DNA of 64,000 nucleotides. It comes from Lachnospiraceae bacterium (GTDB lineage: Bacteria > Bacillota > Clostridia > Lachnospirales > Lachnospiraceae). The notes under the pieces were generated by a model, which ran no database searches, had not been told where the DNA came from, and was given only the letters and a program-made list of their open reading frames with translations. The translations under genes and the position numbers were made by a program. The DNA is taken from contig CABJAM010000007.1 in assembly GCA_902363555.1 (NCBI GenBank), forward strand, positions 372,001-436,000, given 5' to 3'. This document shows, piece after piece, positions 32,634-41,611 of the stretch (positions are counted from its first letter, which is position 1; the number at the start of each line of letters is the position of its first letter).

Positions 32634-33536
32634 TTATTTCAGTCTTGGGTCCAGCGCGTCTCTTAATCCATCACCGAACAGGTTAAATGAAATGACCGTG
32701 AGCATGATCATAAGTCCGGGAAACAAAACCATATGAACACCACTTCGGATATATTCTTTTCCAGCGGATAGTATCGCTCCCCATTCCGGTGTGGGCGGCA
32801 CGATCCCCACACCGATATAGCTCAGGGTAGATACCATAAGGATGGCCGCTCCCACCATGCCTACGGCGTCAATGACAATGACGCCAATCGCGTTCGGTAT
32901 CAGATGCCGAACAATAATTTTCACCTTAGAGACGCCGATGGCTCTGGATGCTTCTACATACTCGCTACCCTTCACGGTAAATATGGCGGCGCGGCAGGTC
33001 TTTGCCACATTGGGCATAAATGCCACCGACATAGCCGCTACCAGCTGCGGAATACCATTTCCCAGAACAGCCACTACCGCAATAGCCATGAGGATGGCCG
33101 GAATGGCCTGAAACACATCCATGACACGCATGATCGCATTATCGATCCGGCCGCCGCAGTAGCCGGCTACCACGCCAAAGGTTCCTCCCAGAGCCATGCC
33201 GGCCACGACGCACAGCAGCCCCAGGGGCAGCGACCACCGCGCGCCGTAGACACAGCGGCTGAAAATATCCCGTCCCATATTATCTGTTCCGAAAAGGTGT
33301 TGTAAACTGGGCCCCTGAGCAATGGCGCTGTAATCCTGCTGCTGATAGGGAAATGGTGCAATGACATCCGCAAACACTGCCAGCAATAGAAGGATGACGA
33401 TAATGGCCATGCCCACCACAGACATTTTATTTCTCACAAGACGCCGCCAGGAATCCTTCCAGGGAGAGGCCTCTGTCTTCGTCCGTTTTCGTTTTTTGTC
33501 CATCCGCCGCATTGCGGAGGTTTCTATTTTTGACAT
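32634..33536 (-). CDS. ABC transporter permease, OppC/DppC type
   Basis: 300 residues. Cytoplasmic basic N-terminus, a first membrane span (MSVVGMAIIVILLLLAVFADVI), the OppC_N signature HLFGTDNMGRDIFSRCVYGARWSL, and the EAA loop EASRAIGVSKVKIIVRHLIPNAIG, which contacts the ATPases. Five to six spans in total. AGGAGGAGG precedes the ATG, 10 bases after the OppB-type gene. Confidence 0.92.
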   Translation of the reverse strand: MSKIETSAMRRMDKKRKRTKTEASPWKDSWRRLVRNKMSVVGMAIIVILLLLAVFADVIAPFPYQQQDYSAIAQGPSLQHLFGTDNMGRDIFSRCVYGARWSLPLGLLCVVAGMALGGTFGVVAGYCGGRIDNAIMRVMDVFQAIPAILMAIAVVAVLGNGIPQLVAAMSVAFMPNVAKTCRAAIFTVKGSEYVEASRAIGVSKVKIIVRHLIPNAIGVIVIDAVGMVGAAILMVSTLSYIGVGIVPPTPEWGAILSAGKEYIRSGVHMVLFPGLMIMLTVISFNLFGDGLRDALDPRLK

Positions 33537-33546
33537 AAGCCTCCTC

Positions 33547-34512
33547 CTATCTTACTGTTATCGCTTTCTTCCTGCGCCTGGGGGCAAGAATTGTCTCTTT
33601 AAGCCTGGGATCTACAAATGTGTAGCTGATATCCACAAGCAGATTGATCAATGTAAACACAAAGGCCAGCAGGATAACCCCTCCCTGTACTGCCGGAAAG
33701 TTTCTCTGACTAATTGCATCTGTAATATATTTGCCGATTCCCGGCATACCAAAAACAGTTTCGATGACCAGCGCGCCGCCAAGCTGAGCGCCAAGGGAAT
33801 TTCCCACAGCCGCCAAAATAGGGATCAGTGCATTTCTGAAGGCATGGCGTACAATGATTTTCCCCTCCGTCTGGCCCTTGGCTCTGGCCGTACGTATATA
33901 GTCGGCTCGAATGACCTCCAGCATACTGGAGCGTGTCATACGGGTCAGGCCAGACATCGCCGCCAGAGCTATAACCACAATGGGCATGATCCAGCTGGCC
34001 AGACTCCCGTCAAATATGGCTGGGAGCCATCCCAGTTGTACACTGAATAAAGACAGACACATCAATGCAAACCAGAAGCTTGGTATAGACACTGCCAACA
34101 TGGATATCACCAGAACCAGGCTGTCGATCCAGGTGTATTGCCGCACTGCGGATAAAATCCCCAGCGGCACAGCCAGCAGTGTTCCCACAAAAACCGCCCC
34201 TACAGCCAAAACAAATGTGACAGGAAACCTCTGAATCAATTCATCGAATACCGGCTGATTAGTTTTATAGGATGTTCCGAAATCCAGCCGGGTCACAATA
34301 CCGCCTACATAATTGACAAACTGCAGGACAATAGGATCGTCTAATCCCAGCTCCTCACGTTTTGCATCCCGCTCCTCCTGCGTGGCCTCCGCCGGCAATA
34401 TCATATCAATTGGATCTCCGGGCATAATGGTCTTTAAGGCAAATACGATGACAAGTACCCCAAGCATGACCGGAATCACGTAAAGCACCCGCTTTACTAT
34501 GTATTTAAGCAT
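33547..34512 (-). CDS. ABC transporter permease, OppB/DppB type
   Basis: 321 residues from ATG 34512 (GAAGGTGA just upstream). N-terminal MLKYIVKRVLYVIPVMLGVLVIVF, the periplasmic segment MPGDPIDMILP, and the EAA loop RTARAKGQTEGKIIVRHAFRNALIPIL. Six membrane spans. Pairs with the OppC-type permease encoded next. The alternative start at 34530 gives six extra residues. Confidence 0.92.
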   Translation of the reverse strand: MLKYIVKRVLYVIPVMLGVLVIVFALKTIMPGDPIDMILPAEATQEERDAKREELGLDDPIVLQFVNYVGGIVTRLDFGTSYKTNQPVFDELIQRFPVTFVLAVGAVFVGTLLAVPLGILSAVRQYTWIDSLVLVISMLAVSIPSFWFALMCLSLFSVQLGWLPAIFDGSLASWIMPIVVIALAAMSGLTRMTRSSMLEVIRADYIRTARAKGQTEGKIIVRHAFRNALIPILAAVGNSLGAQLGGALVIETVFGMPGIGKYITDAISQRNFPAVQGGVILLAFVFTLINLLVDISYTFVDPRLKETILAPRRRKKAITVR

Positions 34513-34563
34513 TCTTTCACCTTCCCCCAATCAGGAGCAGTATCACTCCTTAGTCGCTTATAT

Positions 34564-34592
34564 GTAACTGTTCATTTCTTCTAAACGGCTGC
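34564..34592. repeat. Degenerate 29-bp palindrome
   Basis: Left arm GTAACTGTTC is intact; the right side AAACGGCTGC is decayed. Lies between the isomerase-like gene and the OppB-type gene. Confidence 0.45.
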
Positions 34593-34594
34593 GC

Positions 34595-35575
34595 TTATGC
34601 TTCCCGCAGTTTTTTTAGCATGGCGATATGTCTGGTGCACTGCTCCACTGCATCATAACCGCCTTCATCCTCATACTCCGTCACAATATATCCATTAAAA
34701 TCCGAAGCCGAAATTACCGGAATGATTTCCTCGTAAGGAATTGCAGGCTCATGGAGATTTTCGTCCACATAGTGGAACTTGCCGTGCATTTCAAAGCAAT
34801 AGGGCATTATGCGTTTTAACCCCTCAAGCTCATTTTGAATACTCTTTTTAAATTGTACAAAGCCATACATGCTATTGAGGGCATCAGCCAGAGCCGGACA
34901 ACTGTGGCACTCCGATTCCATAATTTTTAGCGCTTCATCTCTTGGCACACCATCATAGCGCAGCTGCGCACATTTTTCCAACTGGACGACCGATGCGCCT
35001 CCAGCCAAAGCCCGGTCCCATATAGGTTTATTGGGCTTTGTGGCAAAGCATCCGAAATCCGGGATAAATCCGATATACTGGCTTCCTGTCCGTTCAATGA
35101 CTTCAAGATATTCCAGCATGGACGGCGTCACCGGGCTTTCCGGATTATGTATTTCTATCCCCACGCGAACATTGTAATACTCGGCATAGGGGGCCAGACG
35201 CTCCAGTCCGTGCGGGGATAGCAGATACTGCTCACGCATGACCGTACATCCCAGCTTATTGGCGGAAATCACATCCGTTATGGCTCTGGCCACCATTTCA
35301 TCCTCTGTCAGATCCCGGTCCTTTAACATGCCGCAGTCCATATTCGCCGAATAACAGATCGGACCGATACCGTACATTTTTTTCAGACGGTGAACCTCGC
35401 TCAGAAATTCATCGGACACAAACGGGTAGGAGGGGATGGACTGAGCCGCTACAATCTCATACCCTTCAGCTCCCATCTCCGCCGCGGTGCGGATCGTTCC
35501 TTCAAAATCCAGTTTTCCGTTAAGATATAATGTTCCTAAAGAGAACAGTGTAATTCCTGTTTTTATATTTGCCAT
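34595..35575 (-). CDS. Sugar isomerase/epimerase-like TIM barrel, candidate C-glycoside deglycosidase alpha subunit
   Basis: 326 residues, AP-endonuclease-2/xylose-isomerase-like fold. Probable metal ligands: E141 (VGIEIHNPE), D173 (IPDFGCF), H264 (EMHGKFHYV) and E300 (YIVTEYEDEG). Known C-glycoside deglycosidases (DfgAB, CarBC, DgpBC) are complexes of exactly this kind of TIM barrel with a small DUF6379/CGDB protein, cleaving the C-C bond of 3-keto C-glycosides with Mn2+. A CGDB-like gene lies two genes upstream in the same operon. Alternatives: a 3-keto-glycoside eliminase or a plain sugar epimerase. AGAAAGGA precedes the ATG. Confidence 0.75.
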   Translation of the reverse strand: MANIKTGITLFSLGTLYLNGKLDFEGTIRTAAEMGAEGYEIVAAQSIPSYPFVSDEFLSEVHRLKKMYGIGPICYSANMDCGMLKDRDLTEDEMVARAITDVISANKLGCTVMREQYLLSPHGLERLAPYAEYYNVRVGIEIHNPESPVTPSMLEYLEVIERTGSQYIGFIPDFGCFATKPNKPIWDRALAGGASVVQLEKCAQLRYDGVPRDEALKIMESECHSCPALADALNSMYGFVQFKKSIQNELEGLKRIMPYCFEMHGKFHYVDENLHEPAIPYEEIIPVISASDFNGYIVTEYEDEGGYDAVEQCTRHIAMLKKLREA

Positions 35576-35617
35576 AGTTATTTCCTTTCTATTTTACATC
35601 GCTTGTAGCTGCGACAA

Positions 35618-36925
35618 CTAAACAAGACATCTGAAAATCGATAGACCACCATTGGAATCGGTCATATAAATGTATCCCCGGTCATCGACCAGTACATCCT
35701 CACAGCGTGAAATCACCTGCCCGTCATTCATCATGGGCGGAATGGGCCACAGGTCCTTCCCCGGGTCCGCCGGTATATAATAAGCAATCTCACGGATATT
35801 GAAAATATCCGAAGTATCATAAACACGTATGCCGCCGTTAAAGCAGGTCAAATACTGTCGGTCCGGCCGGTCTTCATAGTGTGGCTGCCCCTGAGGCTGA
35901 TGGAAATTATGCAGCCCTGGCCGGCCGCCCTTCTCCACATAATTTTTAAAAGGGGCATCTTCCGGCACCGAATACGGTGGAAAAAGCGCCGCCAGTACAG
36001 GATGCTTTTTATCGGAAATATCCACAATGCCGGCAAATTGAGCCTGCCTGGCTGTTCCGCCCATCTCCTGAGTCAGGATCAGATAATTTTCGTTATATCC
36101 ACTCATCGGCAATGCTGTATGGCAGGAGATAAAGTCTGAAAATGGCGGATCGATCCGTAAACTTCCTACATAATGAGGCCGGGCCGGATTCTTAACATCC
36201 AGTATGATCAGGCCATAACCACAATAGGCCAGATAAGCGTAACCATCCTTAACCTGAGGCATATGTAAATGATAATGCTTATAACCAGGGTAGGGGCAAA
36301 GGGCATCCGGCTGGATTCTATCCGTATCCCATTCCACATGATCCATACCATCAAGCCACTGCTCCTTCATATACCAGCGACCAGCTTCCACCGGACGCGC
36401 CGGATCGGCGATATCAATGATTCTAAAAATATTATTTAGAAAGCCCGGACAGCTGGACGTCGTGTACACATACCGTCCGCCGGCATAAAAATTCCGGTGA
36501 GTATTCACCCCGTCAATCCCCTCTCCGCCGCCATTGCTCCAAAAACCCAGAAGCTTTGGCGCCATCGGGTCTGTTTTCACATCCCATATACCGATGCCAG
36601 CGTCGTAATCGTTATAATCTACGCCCTCCATGGGAAGAAATCGAACTCTCTGCCCGGAAGCAGTAATCATAATCCCATCGGCAATTTGAACCTTTGGGTG
36701 GACCGTTCCAGATTTCCCTCTTGGGTCGTCCAGATGTTTACACCGGATATGCTCTATATCTGTCACATCGAGGATCTGCCAGCCCTGATGATAATAGGTG
36801 GTCACATATAGATAATAGCGTCCATCTACTACCTGGAGCGCCATCTGAAAACCCGGCTGTCCAGACAGGTCATGCCAGGCCACCCGCTCCATATTTTTGA
36901 CCAAAGGCCGTTCTACACGTACCAT
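35618..36925 (-). CDS. LVIVD-repeat beta-propeller protein
   Basis: 435 residues, no signal peptide. Repeated blades of the form LVIxDVxxPxxPxxxG: WQILDVTDIEHI, IGIWDVKTDPMAPKLLGFW, FRIIDIADPARPVEAGRWY, LIILDVKNPARPHYVGSL and GIVDISDKKHPVLAALF, with several His-rich loops (VHPK, NTHRN, YKHYHLHMP, HNFHQP). LVIVD proteins have no settled function. Placed between the two deglycosidase-like subunits in one operon, so a role in binding or processing the same glycoside is likely (inference). GGGAGGGATGA precedes the ATG. Confidence 0.75.
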   Translation of the reverse strand: MVRVERPLVKNMERVAWHDLSGQPGFQMALQVVDGRYYLYVTTYYHQGWQILDVTDIEHIRCKHLDDPRGKSGTVHPKVQIADGIMITASGQRVRFLPMEGVDYNDYDAGIGIWDVKTDPMAPKLLGFWSNGGGEGIDGVNTHRNFYAGGRYVYTTSSCPGFLNNIFRIIDIADPARPVEAGRWYMKEQWLDGMDHVEWDTDRIQPDALCPYPGYKHYHLHMPQVKDGYAYLAYCGYGLIILDVKNPARPHYVGSLRIDPPFSDFISCHTALPMSGYNENYLILTQEMGGTARQAQFAGIVDISDKKHPVLAALFPPYSVPEDAPFKNYVEKGGRPGLHNFHQPQGQPHYEDRPDRQYLTCFNGGIRVYDTSDIFNIREIAYYIPADPGKDLWPIPPMMNDGQVISRCEDVLVDDRGYIYMTDSNGGLSIFRCLV

Positions 36926-36941
36926 TCATCATCCCTCCCAG

Positions 36942-37376
36942 TTAGTCTGTAATCTTCATGCTTCTGCTGCCGCAATTATCAATGGCCATATACTGGTGAT
37001 CCGGGCCAATAGGCATATACGGCGAGCGAAAGATCAGGGTTACATCGATCTGATGATAATCATCGGACAATCCTTTGGGACTGATGACGCGGATTGTCGC
37101 CGGTTCTATAGCCTGCCAGAATTCGGAATAGCACTTATCAAATTCCACCGGTGAAAATTCCTTATTGTTTATGCAGAATTTTATCCGCTCGGACGGGATG
37201 CTCTGCCCGTCCACCTTAACCTCAAATACATCGATGACAGATAAAAAATGGCCCCGGTAATAATCCAGCCTCAGCTCAAATTGATAACCGATTCTTTTTT
37301 CACCCGCATAGTAATGCTTCAGACTGTTTTTTACGATCACATTACTTAAAATATTTAATTTTTTAGCGTAACCCAT
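36942..37376 (-). CDS. CGDB/DUF6379 protein, candidate C-glycoside deglycosidase beta subunit
   Basis: 144 residues, all-beta. MGYAKKLNILSNVIVKNSLKHY..., FELRLDYYRGHFLSVIDVFEVKVDG, NKEFSP-EFDKCYSEFWQ and ATIRVISPKGL match the C-glycoside deglycosidase beta-subunit domain (formerly DUF6379), the small partner of TIM-barrel alpha subunits. First gene of the operon; AGGAGG 7 bases before the ATG. A 3-oxidising Gfo/Idh-type dehydrogenase, needed before C-glycoside cleavage, is not in the window. Domain assignment is from recognition of the pattern, not a search. Confidence 0.7.
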   Translation of the reverse strand: MGYAKKLNILSNVIVKNSLKHYYAGEKRIGYQFELRLDYYRGHFLSVIDVFEVKVDGQSIPSERIKFCINNKEFSPVEFDKCYSEFWQAIEPATIRVISPKGLSDDYHQIDVTLIFRSPYMPIGPDHQYMAIDNCGSRSMKITD

Positions 37377-37417
37377 AGAATAACCTCCTGTTTAAATATG
37401 TTTAGGTAAAGTATAAC

Positions 37418-37462
37418 AAAAAAAAGATGGCGCCGATTCCCTTACAGAAACCAGTTCCATCT
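37418..37462 (-). terminator. Terminator between AraC-GH39 paralogue 2 and the glycoside operon
   Basis: Minus strand AAGATGG, 30-base imperfect stem-loop, CCATCTTTTTTTTG. The downstream operon therefore needs its own promoter; TATACT at 37409-37414 with no good -35 suggests activator dependence. Confidence 0.75.
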
Positions 37463-37548
37463 TCATCCATGACCTTTTATCTTCTTATTTGTACATCATT
37501 TATGTAAAAAGGTCATAAAAACAGTGCATTATTCCGACCTCTTATTAC

Positions 37549-39984
37549 TTATAGCATTTTCTGAATATAGATGTAAGCCACCTCATTAGCATTTAGCACA
37601 ATATCTATTGGTAATTCCCCATTTGTTACAGCAGCTTTTTGGATTGTTATTTTAGGTCCGCAGATTTTTTGGAAATATTGAATTTCATCCGCTGACAGAT
37701 CATCGGCATAATCCAGTTCACGCCAGTGGTCCAAAATACTTCCACAGCTTTCATTAAGCCGGAACAGCTTTATCCGATACATGCCATCCGAAACTCCGAT
37801 GAGCTTAAGGCGCCAGGCCAGTTCCTCCAGCCTTTCAAAGTACTGATCCATTGCCTCCTTTTTGACCTCGTCCTCCCGGGTAAAATAATACGCCGCATTC
37901 AAATCCATCTGATTATGGCACAGGATGCGGTAAGAATCCTGCATATCCGTAGTTATGATGTAATGCACACCAACACCGGCAACATGAGGATAAAGCTGGT
38001 TGAGAAAACGGAACGCATAGCCTGCCGGCTTTAATATCCCGTCCTTTGAAACCAGTCCGGTGCCGCCATGAAGAAGCTTGGCAGAATCGTAGTATTCCGT
38101 CACACAATCACTGCCCTGAAAATACGCCATATCCTTCACCCGATTAAAATTTTCCAGCACATTTTTTACTATATAAGCGCCTTTAAAACAGGTGTCATTG
38201 ATATAATTCCGGTCAGAGACTGTCAGATTCCATTCCGTAAAATAAAGCTTTACATCCTCCATACCAGCCTTATTTAAAAGCCGTTTCAGCTTTTCAATAC
38301 AGCGGCTCATATAGGCGTTGTCCGTGCTTCGCCGAAAGCTCATGCTTTTAATCGCGGTTCCCCGCTCATAGGCATAATACAGTGCAGAAATAAAATCGGG
38401 CATATGCGCCTGCAGCTTCCATGCCTGAAGGAATGCAAAAATCTCACTTTCCAGATAGTCAAATTTAAGTCCGCAGCCGCCAAGCTCCAGCTTTGAACTG
38501 TATTTCCGCGCAGTTTCCCACATAATATTAAACAGTTCAAAATATTCCGCCATGGTATCATCCATATCCCAACGGCTTTCATCAAACCATAGCTCCATCC
38601 GCCATGTATCCAGAGATCTTCCATATCGGCCGGCCAGATGCTGCATCAACGCGCTCACAGCGCCAGCCCATCTTTCTGCGCGGACCCCATCCCGTTCATA
38701 GGGGCTTTCTCTGTCAAAATCCTCATTTAACGCAATGTCCAGATTTTTCATCACCCGTCTGGGCTTAATCCCAAGCTCCATATGCGGCCGAAGACCCTGA
38801 TCACATAAAAAATCCAGGATTCGGTCCAATCGGGAAAAGTTAAAGACGGCGGCTTCATTATTTATATCCAACAAAAGCTCCGGTGTAAACACATTCCAGA
38901 ACCGGACATATTTAAGCCCCACCATCCGATTCAACAAAATCACATGCTCCTGCACCTCCGAACGGAGCAAATCCGCAGCTAACCCCATATTTATCGTATG
39001 AAAACCGGGCCAGGTGTCCATGGCCTCCGGTTCAATACGGCAGTGGTTTTCAAGCTTTTTTATTCCTATCGGCGCATCCTGCATCGTTCCTTTGCTTTCC
39101 AGATAGTCATCCAACATGCTTACTATGCGTGAATCCGACCTCTGCTCAGGCACAGAGTTTTTTTTCTCCTTCATTTTCTTTCGATACTCTGACGGAGTGT
39201 CTCCATACATATTTTTAAACATTTTGCTGAATATCGTTGCATTGGAAAAGCCGTTGCCATAGACGATCTGTGTCACCGGCATATCTGTATAAAGCAGATC
39301 CTCCATAGCATGATGCAGTCGGATATTGGAAAGATAATCGGAAAAGCTCATTCCATACTGCCGCTTAAAAAAACGGGATAAATAGCCTTCAGATAGATAC
39401 AATTTCTGCGACAATTCTTTTAAGCTGACGGGCTGGCTGTAATTGGCGCGGATATAATTATTAATACGGTCAATGCGGACATCCAGTCGGTCATAATCCT
39501 CTCCCGCCTTTTTATCCGGCGGGTTCACCAGAAAATCCTTTGTCAGTACATCCAAAAGCTCATAGCCCAGAGCTATATAATGAAAATCCGCCTGGCGCCC
39601 CCATGTGTGCAGATAATGGTCGAGAAGCCTGCGCAGGCAAAGGCGCAGACGCTCATACTTTTCTCCGCTTTCTTTCGTAGAATCACAAAGAAAGAGAAGT
39701 GGTTCATTTCGGAAAACATCGCTGACCAGTTGATAAGTTATAGATATTCTGGCAAAAAGCGCATCCTTCGATGTGGCGTATTGATGCCTTTTATTGGCGT
39801 TAATAACGCAGATATCCTCCACTCCCATGGAAGCTGCCTTCTCCCCCACCTGCAGATCAAGGCTCCCCGTAAGTACATAGAGCAATTCAATATCCTGATG
39901 AAAATGTTCTCGGACAATTTCTTCAGTCAGCACCTGCAAATCTATATGCTTTCTACGGTTATATGTTTCCTCGTCGTATTTCAA
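37549..39984 (-). CDS. AraC regulator fused to a GH39-like domain, paralogue 2
   Basis: 811 residues with the same layout as the gene at 25578-28106: cupin-like sensor (REHFHQDIELLYVLTGSLDLQVGE), AraC domain (about 180-285; LYLSEGYLSRFFKRQYGMSF and IVYGNGFSNATIFSKMFKNMYG), and GH39-like region (about 330-811). The acid/base position reads MELWFDESRW instead of NEP; the nucleophile strand FTEWNLTVSDRNYINDT is preserved and nearly identical to paralogue 1. It is immediately upstream of the CGDB operon on the same strand, separated by a terminator: the most likely activator of that operon, sensing a xyloside or related glycoside (inference). Confidence 0.85.
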   Translation of the reverse strand: MKYDEETYNRRKHIDLQVLTEEIVREHFHQDIELLYVLTGSLDLQVGEKAASMGVEDICVINANKRHQYATSKDALFARISITYQLVSDVFRNEPLLFLCDSTKESGEKYERLRLCLRRLLDHYLHTWGRQADFHYIALGYELLDVLTKDFLVNPPDKKAGEDYDRLDVRIDRINNYIRANYSQPVSLKELSQKLYLSEGYLSRFFKRQYGMSFSDYLSNIRLHHAMEDLLYTDMPVTQIVYGNGFSNATIFSKMFKNMYGDTPSEYRKKMKEKKNSVPEQRSDSRIVSMLDDYLESKGTMQDAPIGIKKLENHCRIEPEAMDTWPGFHTINMGLAADLLRSEVQEHVILLNRMVGLKYVRFWNVFTPELLLDINNEAAVFNFSRLDRILDFLCDQGLRPHMELGIKPRRVMKNLDIALNEDFDRESPYERDGVRAERWAGAVSALMQHLAGRYGRSLDTWRMELWFDESRWDMDDTMAEYFELFNIMWETARKYSSKLELGGCGLKFDYLESEIFAFLQAWKLQAHMPDFISALYYAYERGTAIKSMSFRRSTDNAYMSRCIEKLKRLLNKAGMEDVKLYFTEWNLTVSDRNYINDTCFKGAYIVKNVLENFNRVKDMAYFQGSDCVTEYYDSAKLLHGGTGLVSKDGILKPAGYAFRFLNQLYPHVAGVGVHYIITTDMQDSYRILCHNQMDLNAAYYFTREDEVKKEAMDQYFERLEELAWRLKLIGVSDGMYRIKLFRLNESCGSILDHWRELDYADDLSADEIQYFQKICGPKITIQKAAVTNGELPIDIVLNANEVAYIYIQKML

Positions 39985-40025
39985 ACAAATCCTCCTCCCT
40001 TCCTGCGGCCATTCTGAAATGTATT

Positions 40026-40107
40026 AAAAAAATGCTGCCGCCAGACCCGGTCATCAGCCACCGGTCAGATCCTTAACCGGTAAAGCGTTCCTGGGCTGGC
40101 GGCAGCA
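40026..40107 (-). terminator. hisS terminator
   Basis: Minus strand TGCTGCCGCCAG and CTGGCGGCAGCA close a two-part hairpin (inner ACCGGT/ACCGGT), followed by seven T. Confidence 0.9.
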
Positions 40108-40120
40108 CCTGTTTTCTTCG

Positions 40121-41476
40121 CTACCGGATATTTATAATCTTCACAGAATTATTTTTCTCTAGCGCTTCCTTCATTTGCGGAATCAACGTCTCCGGTGCCC
40201 CGGTGGACTGGCTTCCGGTATTCATATCCTTTACGGTCATCTGTCCGGCGGCGATTTCATCCTCACCGATGAACACGGCATAGGGGATACCCAGCTTATC
40301 CGCATAGCCGATTTTGTGCTTGAACTTCTTATTTTCAAGATAAATCTGTGTGCGGATGCCGGCATTTCTCAGTGTTGTGGACACACCGATCGCGTAGGAG
40401 AGATCTCCAGTCATGGGAATAACAAGCGCATCGGCCGAAGCCGTGGCCCCGTCGCTCAAATAATCCATAGTACTTAAAATATAGAAAAGACGCGTCAGGC
40501 CGATGGAAATACCCACGCCGGGCAGCTTCTTGTCCGTATAAAATTCTGCCAGATTATCATAACGCCCGCCGGAGCAGATGGAACCGATTTCCGGGTGCTT
40601 ATTAAACGTCGTCTCATAAACCGTTCCCGTATAATAATCCAGGCCCCGGGCGATACACAGATCGATCTTATAATTTTCCTCCGGCACACCAAAGGCGGCG
40701 ATTCCGGCCACAACGGCTTCCAGATCGTCCACACCCTCGTCAAATTTAGAATTTTTTCCGGCATAAGCTCTCAACTGTTCGATCACCTGGCCGCAGCTTC
40801 CGGTAATTTTTATAAATGCCAGGATATCATCGCATTTTTCTTCGGATGCGCCAAGTAGTACAAGCTCTTCTTTCACAGCCGCAGCACCGATTTTATCGAT
40901 CTTATCCACAATTCTTAAAATGTCCGTCACATTTTCCGACAGCTCAAGGATTTCAAAAAATCCGGATAGCACCTTGCGGTTATTTATACGGATCGTGAAA
41001 TCGTCCAGACCCAGATTTGTAAAAATATTATAAATGATCGCCGGAACCTCTGCGTCATTGGCCAGGCCCAGGCTGCCATCACCGATAATATCGATGTCCG
41101 CCTGATAAAATTCCCTGAAACGTCCCTTCTGAGCCCGCTCGCCGCGGTAAACCTTACCGATCTGGTAGCGTTTGAACGGGAATGTGAGATTTCCGTAATT
41201 TTTTGCCACAAACTTAGCCAGCGGAACCGTCAAATCGAAGCGCATGGCCAGATCCGTATCCCCTTTGTTAAAGCGGTAAATCTGCTTTTCAGTCTCACCG
41301 CCGGCTTTGGCCAGCAGTACCTGGGCGGACTCCAAAATCGGGGTGTCCAACGGCAAAAAGCCGTAGGAGGCGTACACATCCTGCAATGTACGTACAATTT
41401 TATCAAATTTCAACTGGTCCTGGGGCAGTAATTCCATAAAACCAGAGAGCGTTCTCGGGGCAACTTTATTTCCCAT
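40121..41476 (-). CDS. hisS: Histidyl-tRNA synthetase (class II)
   Basis: 451 residues from ATG 41476 (AAGGAG 8 bases upstream; the longer frame to 41542 would translate the leader hairpins). Charges tRNA-His. Class II motifs: motif 2 YQIGKVYRGERAQKGRFREFYQADIDIIG, histidine-specific RGLDYYTGTVYE (HisA), and motif 3 GVGISIGLTRLFYIL; the C-terminal anticodon-binding domain follows (about 350-451). Length and the TSLCP-like N-terminus suit the longer Firmicutes type. It has its own promoter and a structured 5' leader; tRNA-His itself is at 11625. Confidence 0.93.
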   Translation of the reverse strand: MGNKVAPRTLSGFMELLPQDQLKFDKIVRTLQDVYASYGFLPLDTPILESAQVLLAKAGGETEKQIYRFNKGDTDLAMRFDLTVPLAKFVAKNYGNLTFPFKRYQIGKVYRGERAQKGRFREFYQADIDIIGDGSLGLANDAEVPAIIYNIFTNLGLDDFTIRINNRKVLSGFFEILELSENVTDILRIVDKIDKIGAAAVKEELVLLGASEEKCDDILAFIKITGSCGQVIEQLRAYAGKNSKFDEGVDDLEAVVAGIAAFGVPEENYKIDLCIARGLDYYTGTVYETTFNKHPEIGSICSGGRYDNLAEFYTDKKLPGVGISIGLTRLFYILSTMDYLSDGATASADALVIPMTGDLSYAIGVSTTLRNAGIRTQIYLENKKFKHKIGYADKLGIPYAVFIGEDEIAAGQMTVKDMNTGSQSTGAPETLIPQMKEALEKNNSVKIINIR

Positions 41477-41491
41477 GAAAAATTCTCCTTC

Positions 41492-41565
41492 CAAATATAG
41501 TAGCTTCGCGCACCTGTCTTCGCATGCAAGCGCAGGCTGCAATGCAGCCTGCGTTTTAATATTTG
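41492..41565 (-). promoter_or_regulatory. Structured hisS 5' leader
   Basis: The predicted transcript begins at about 41565 with CAAATAT, which pairs with ATATTTG (41492-41498) just before the ribosome site AAGGAG. The closed region contains hairpin CGCAGGCTGC/GCAGCCTGCG (41531-41553) and a weaker GCTTGC/GCGCGAAGC hairpin, i.e. a three-way junction. No T-box sequence (AGGGUGGNACCGCG) is present. Confidence 0.6.
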
Positions 41566-41571
41566 TGTTTT

Positions 41572-41600
41572 ATCATATCATAATATTTTTCAATTTTCAA
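41572..41600 (-). promoter_or_regulatory. hisS promoter
   Basis: Minus strand TTGAAA (41595-41600), 17-base spacer, TATGAT (41572-41577). Confidence 0.8.
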
Positions 41601-41611
41601 CTGCCCGATGT

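Noticed and set aside
41477..41611. T-box riboswitch before hisS
   Set aside because: No T-box consensus, no specifier stem and no terminator; the leader is only about 88 nt.
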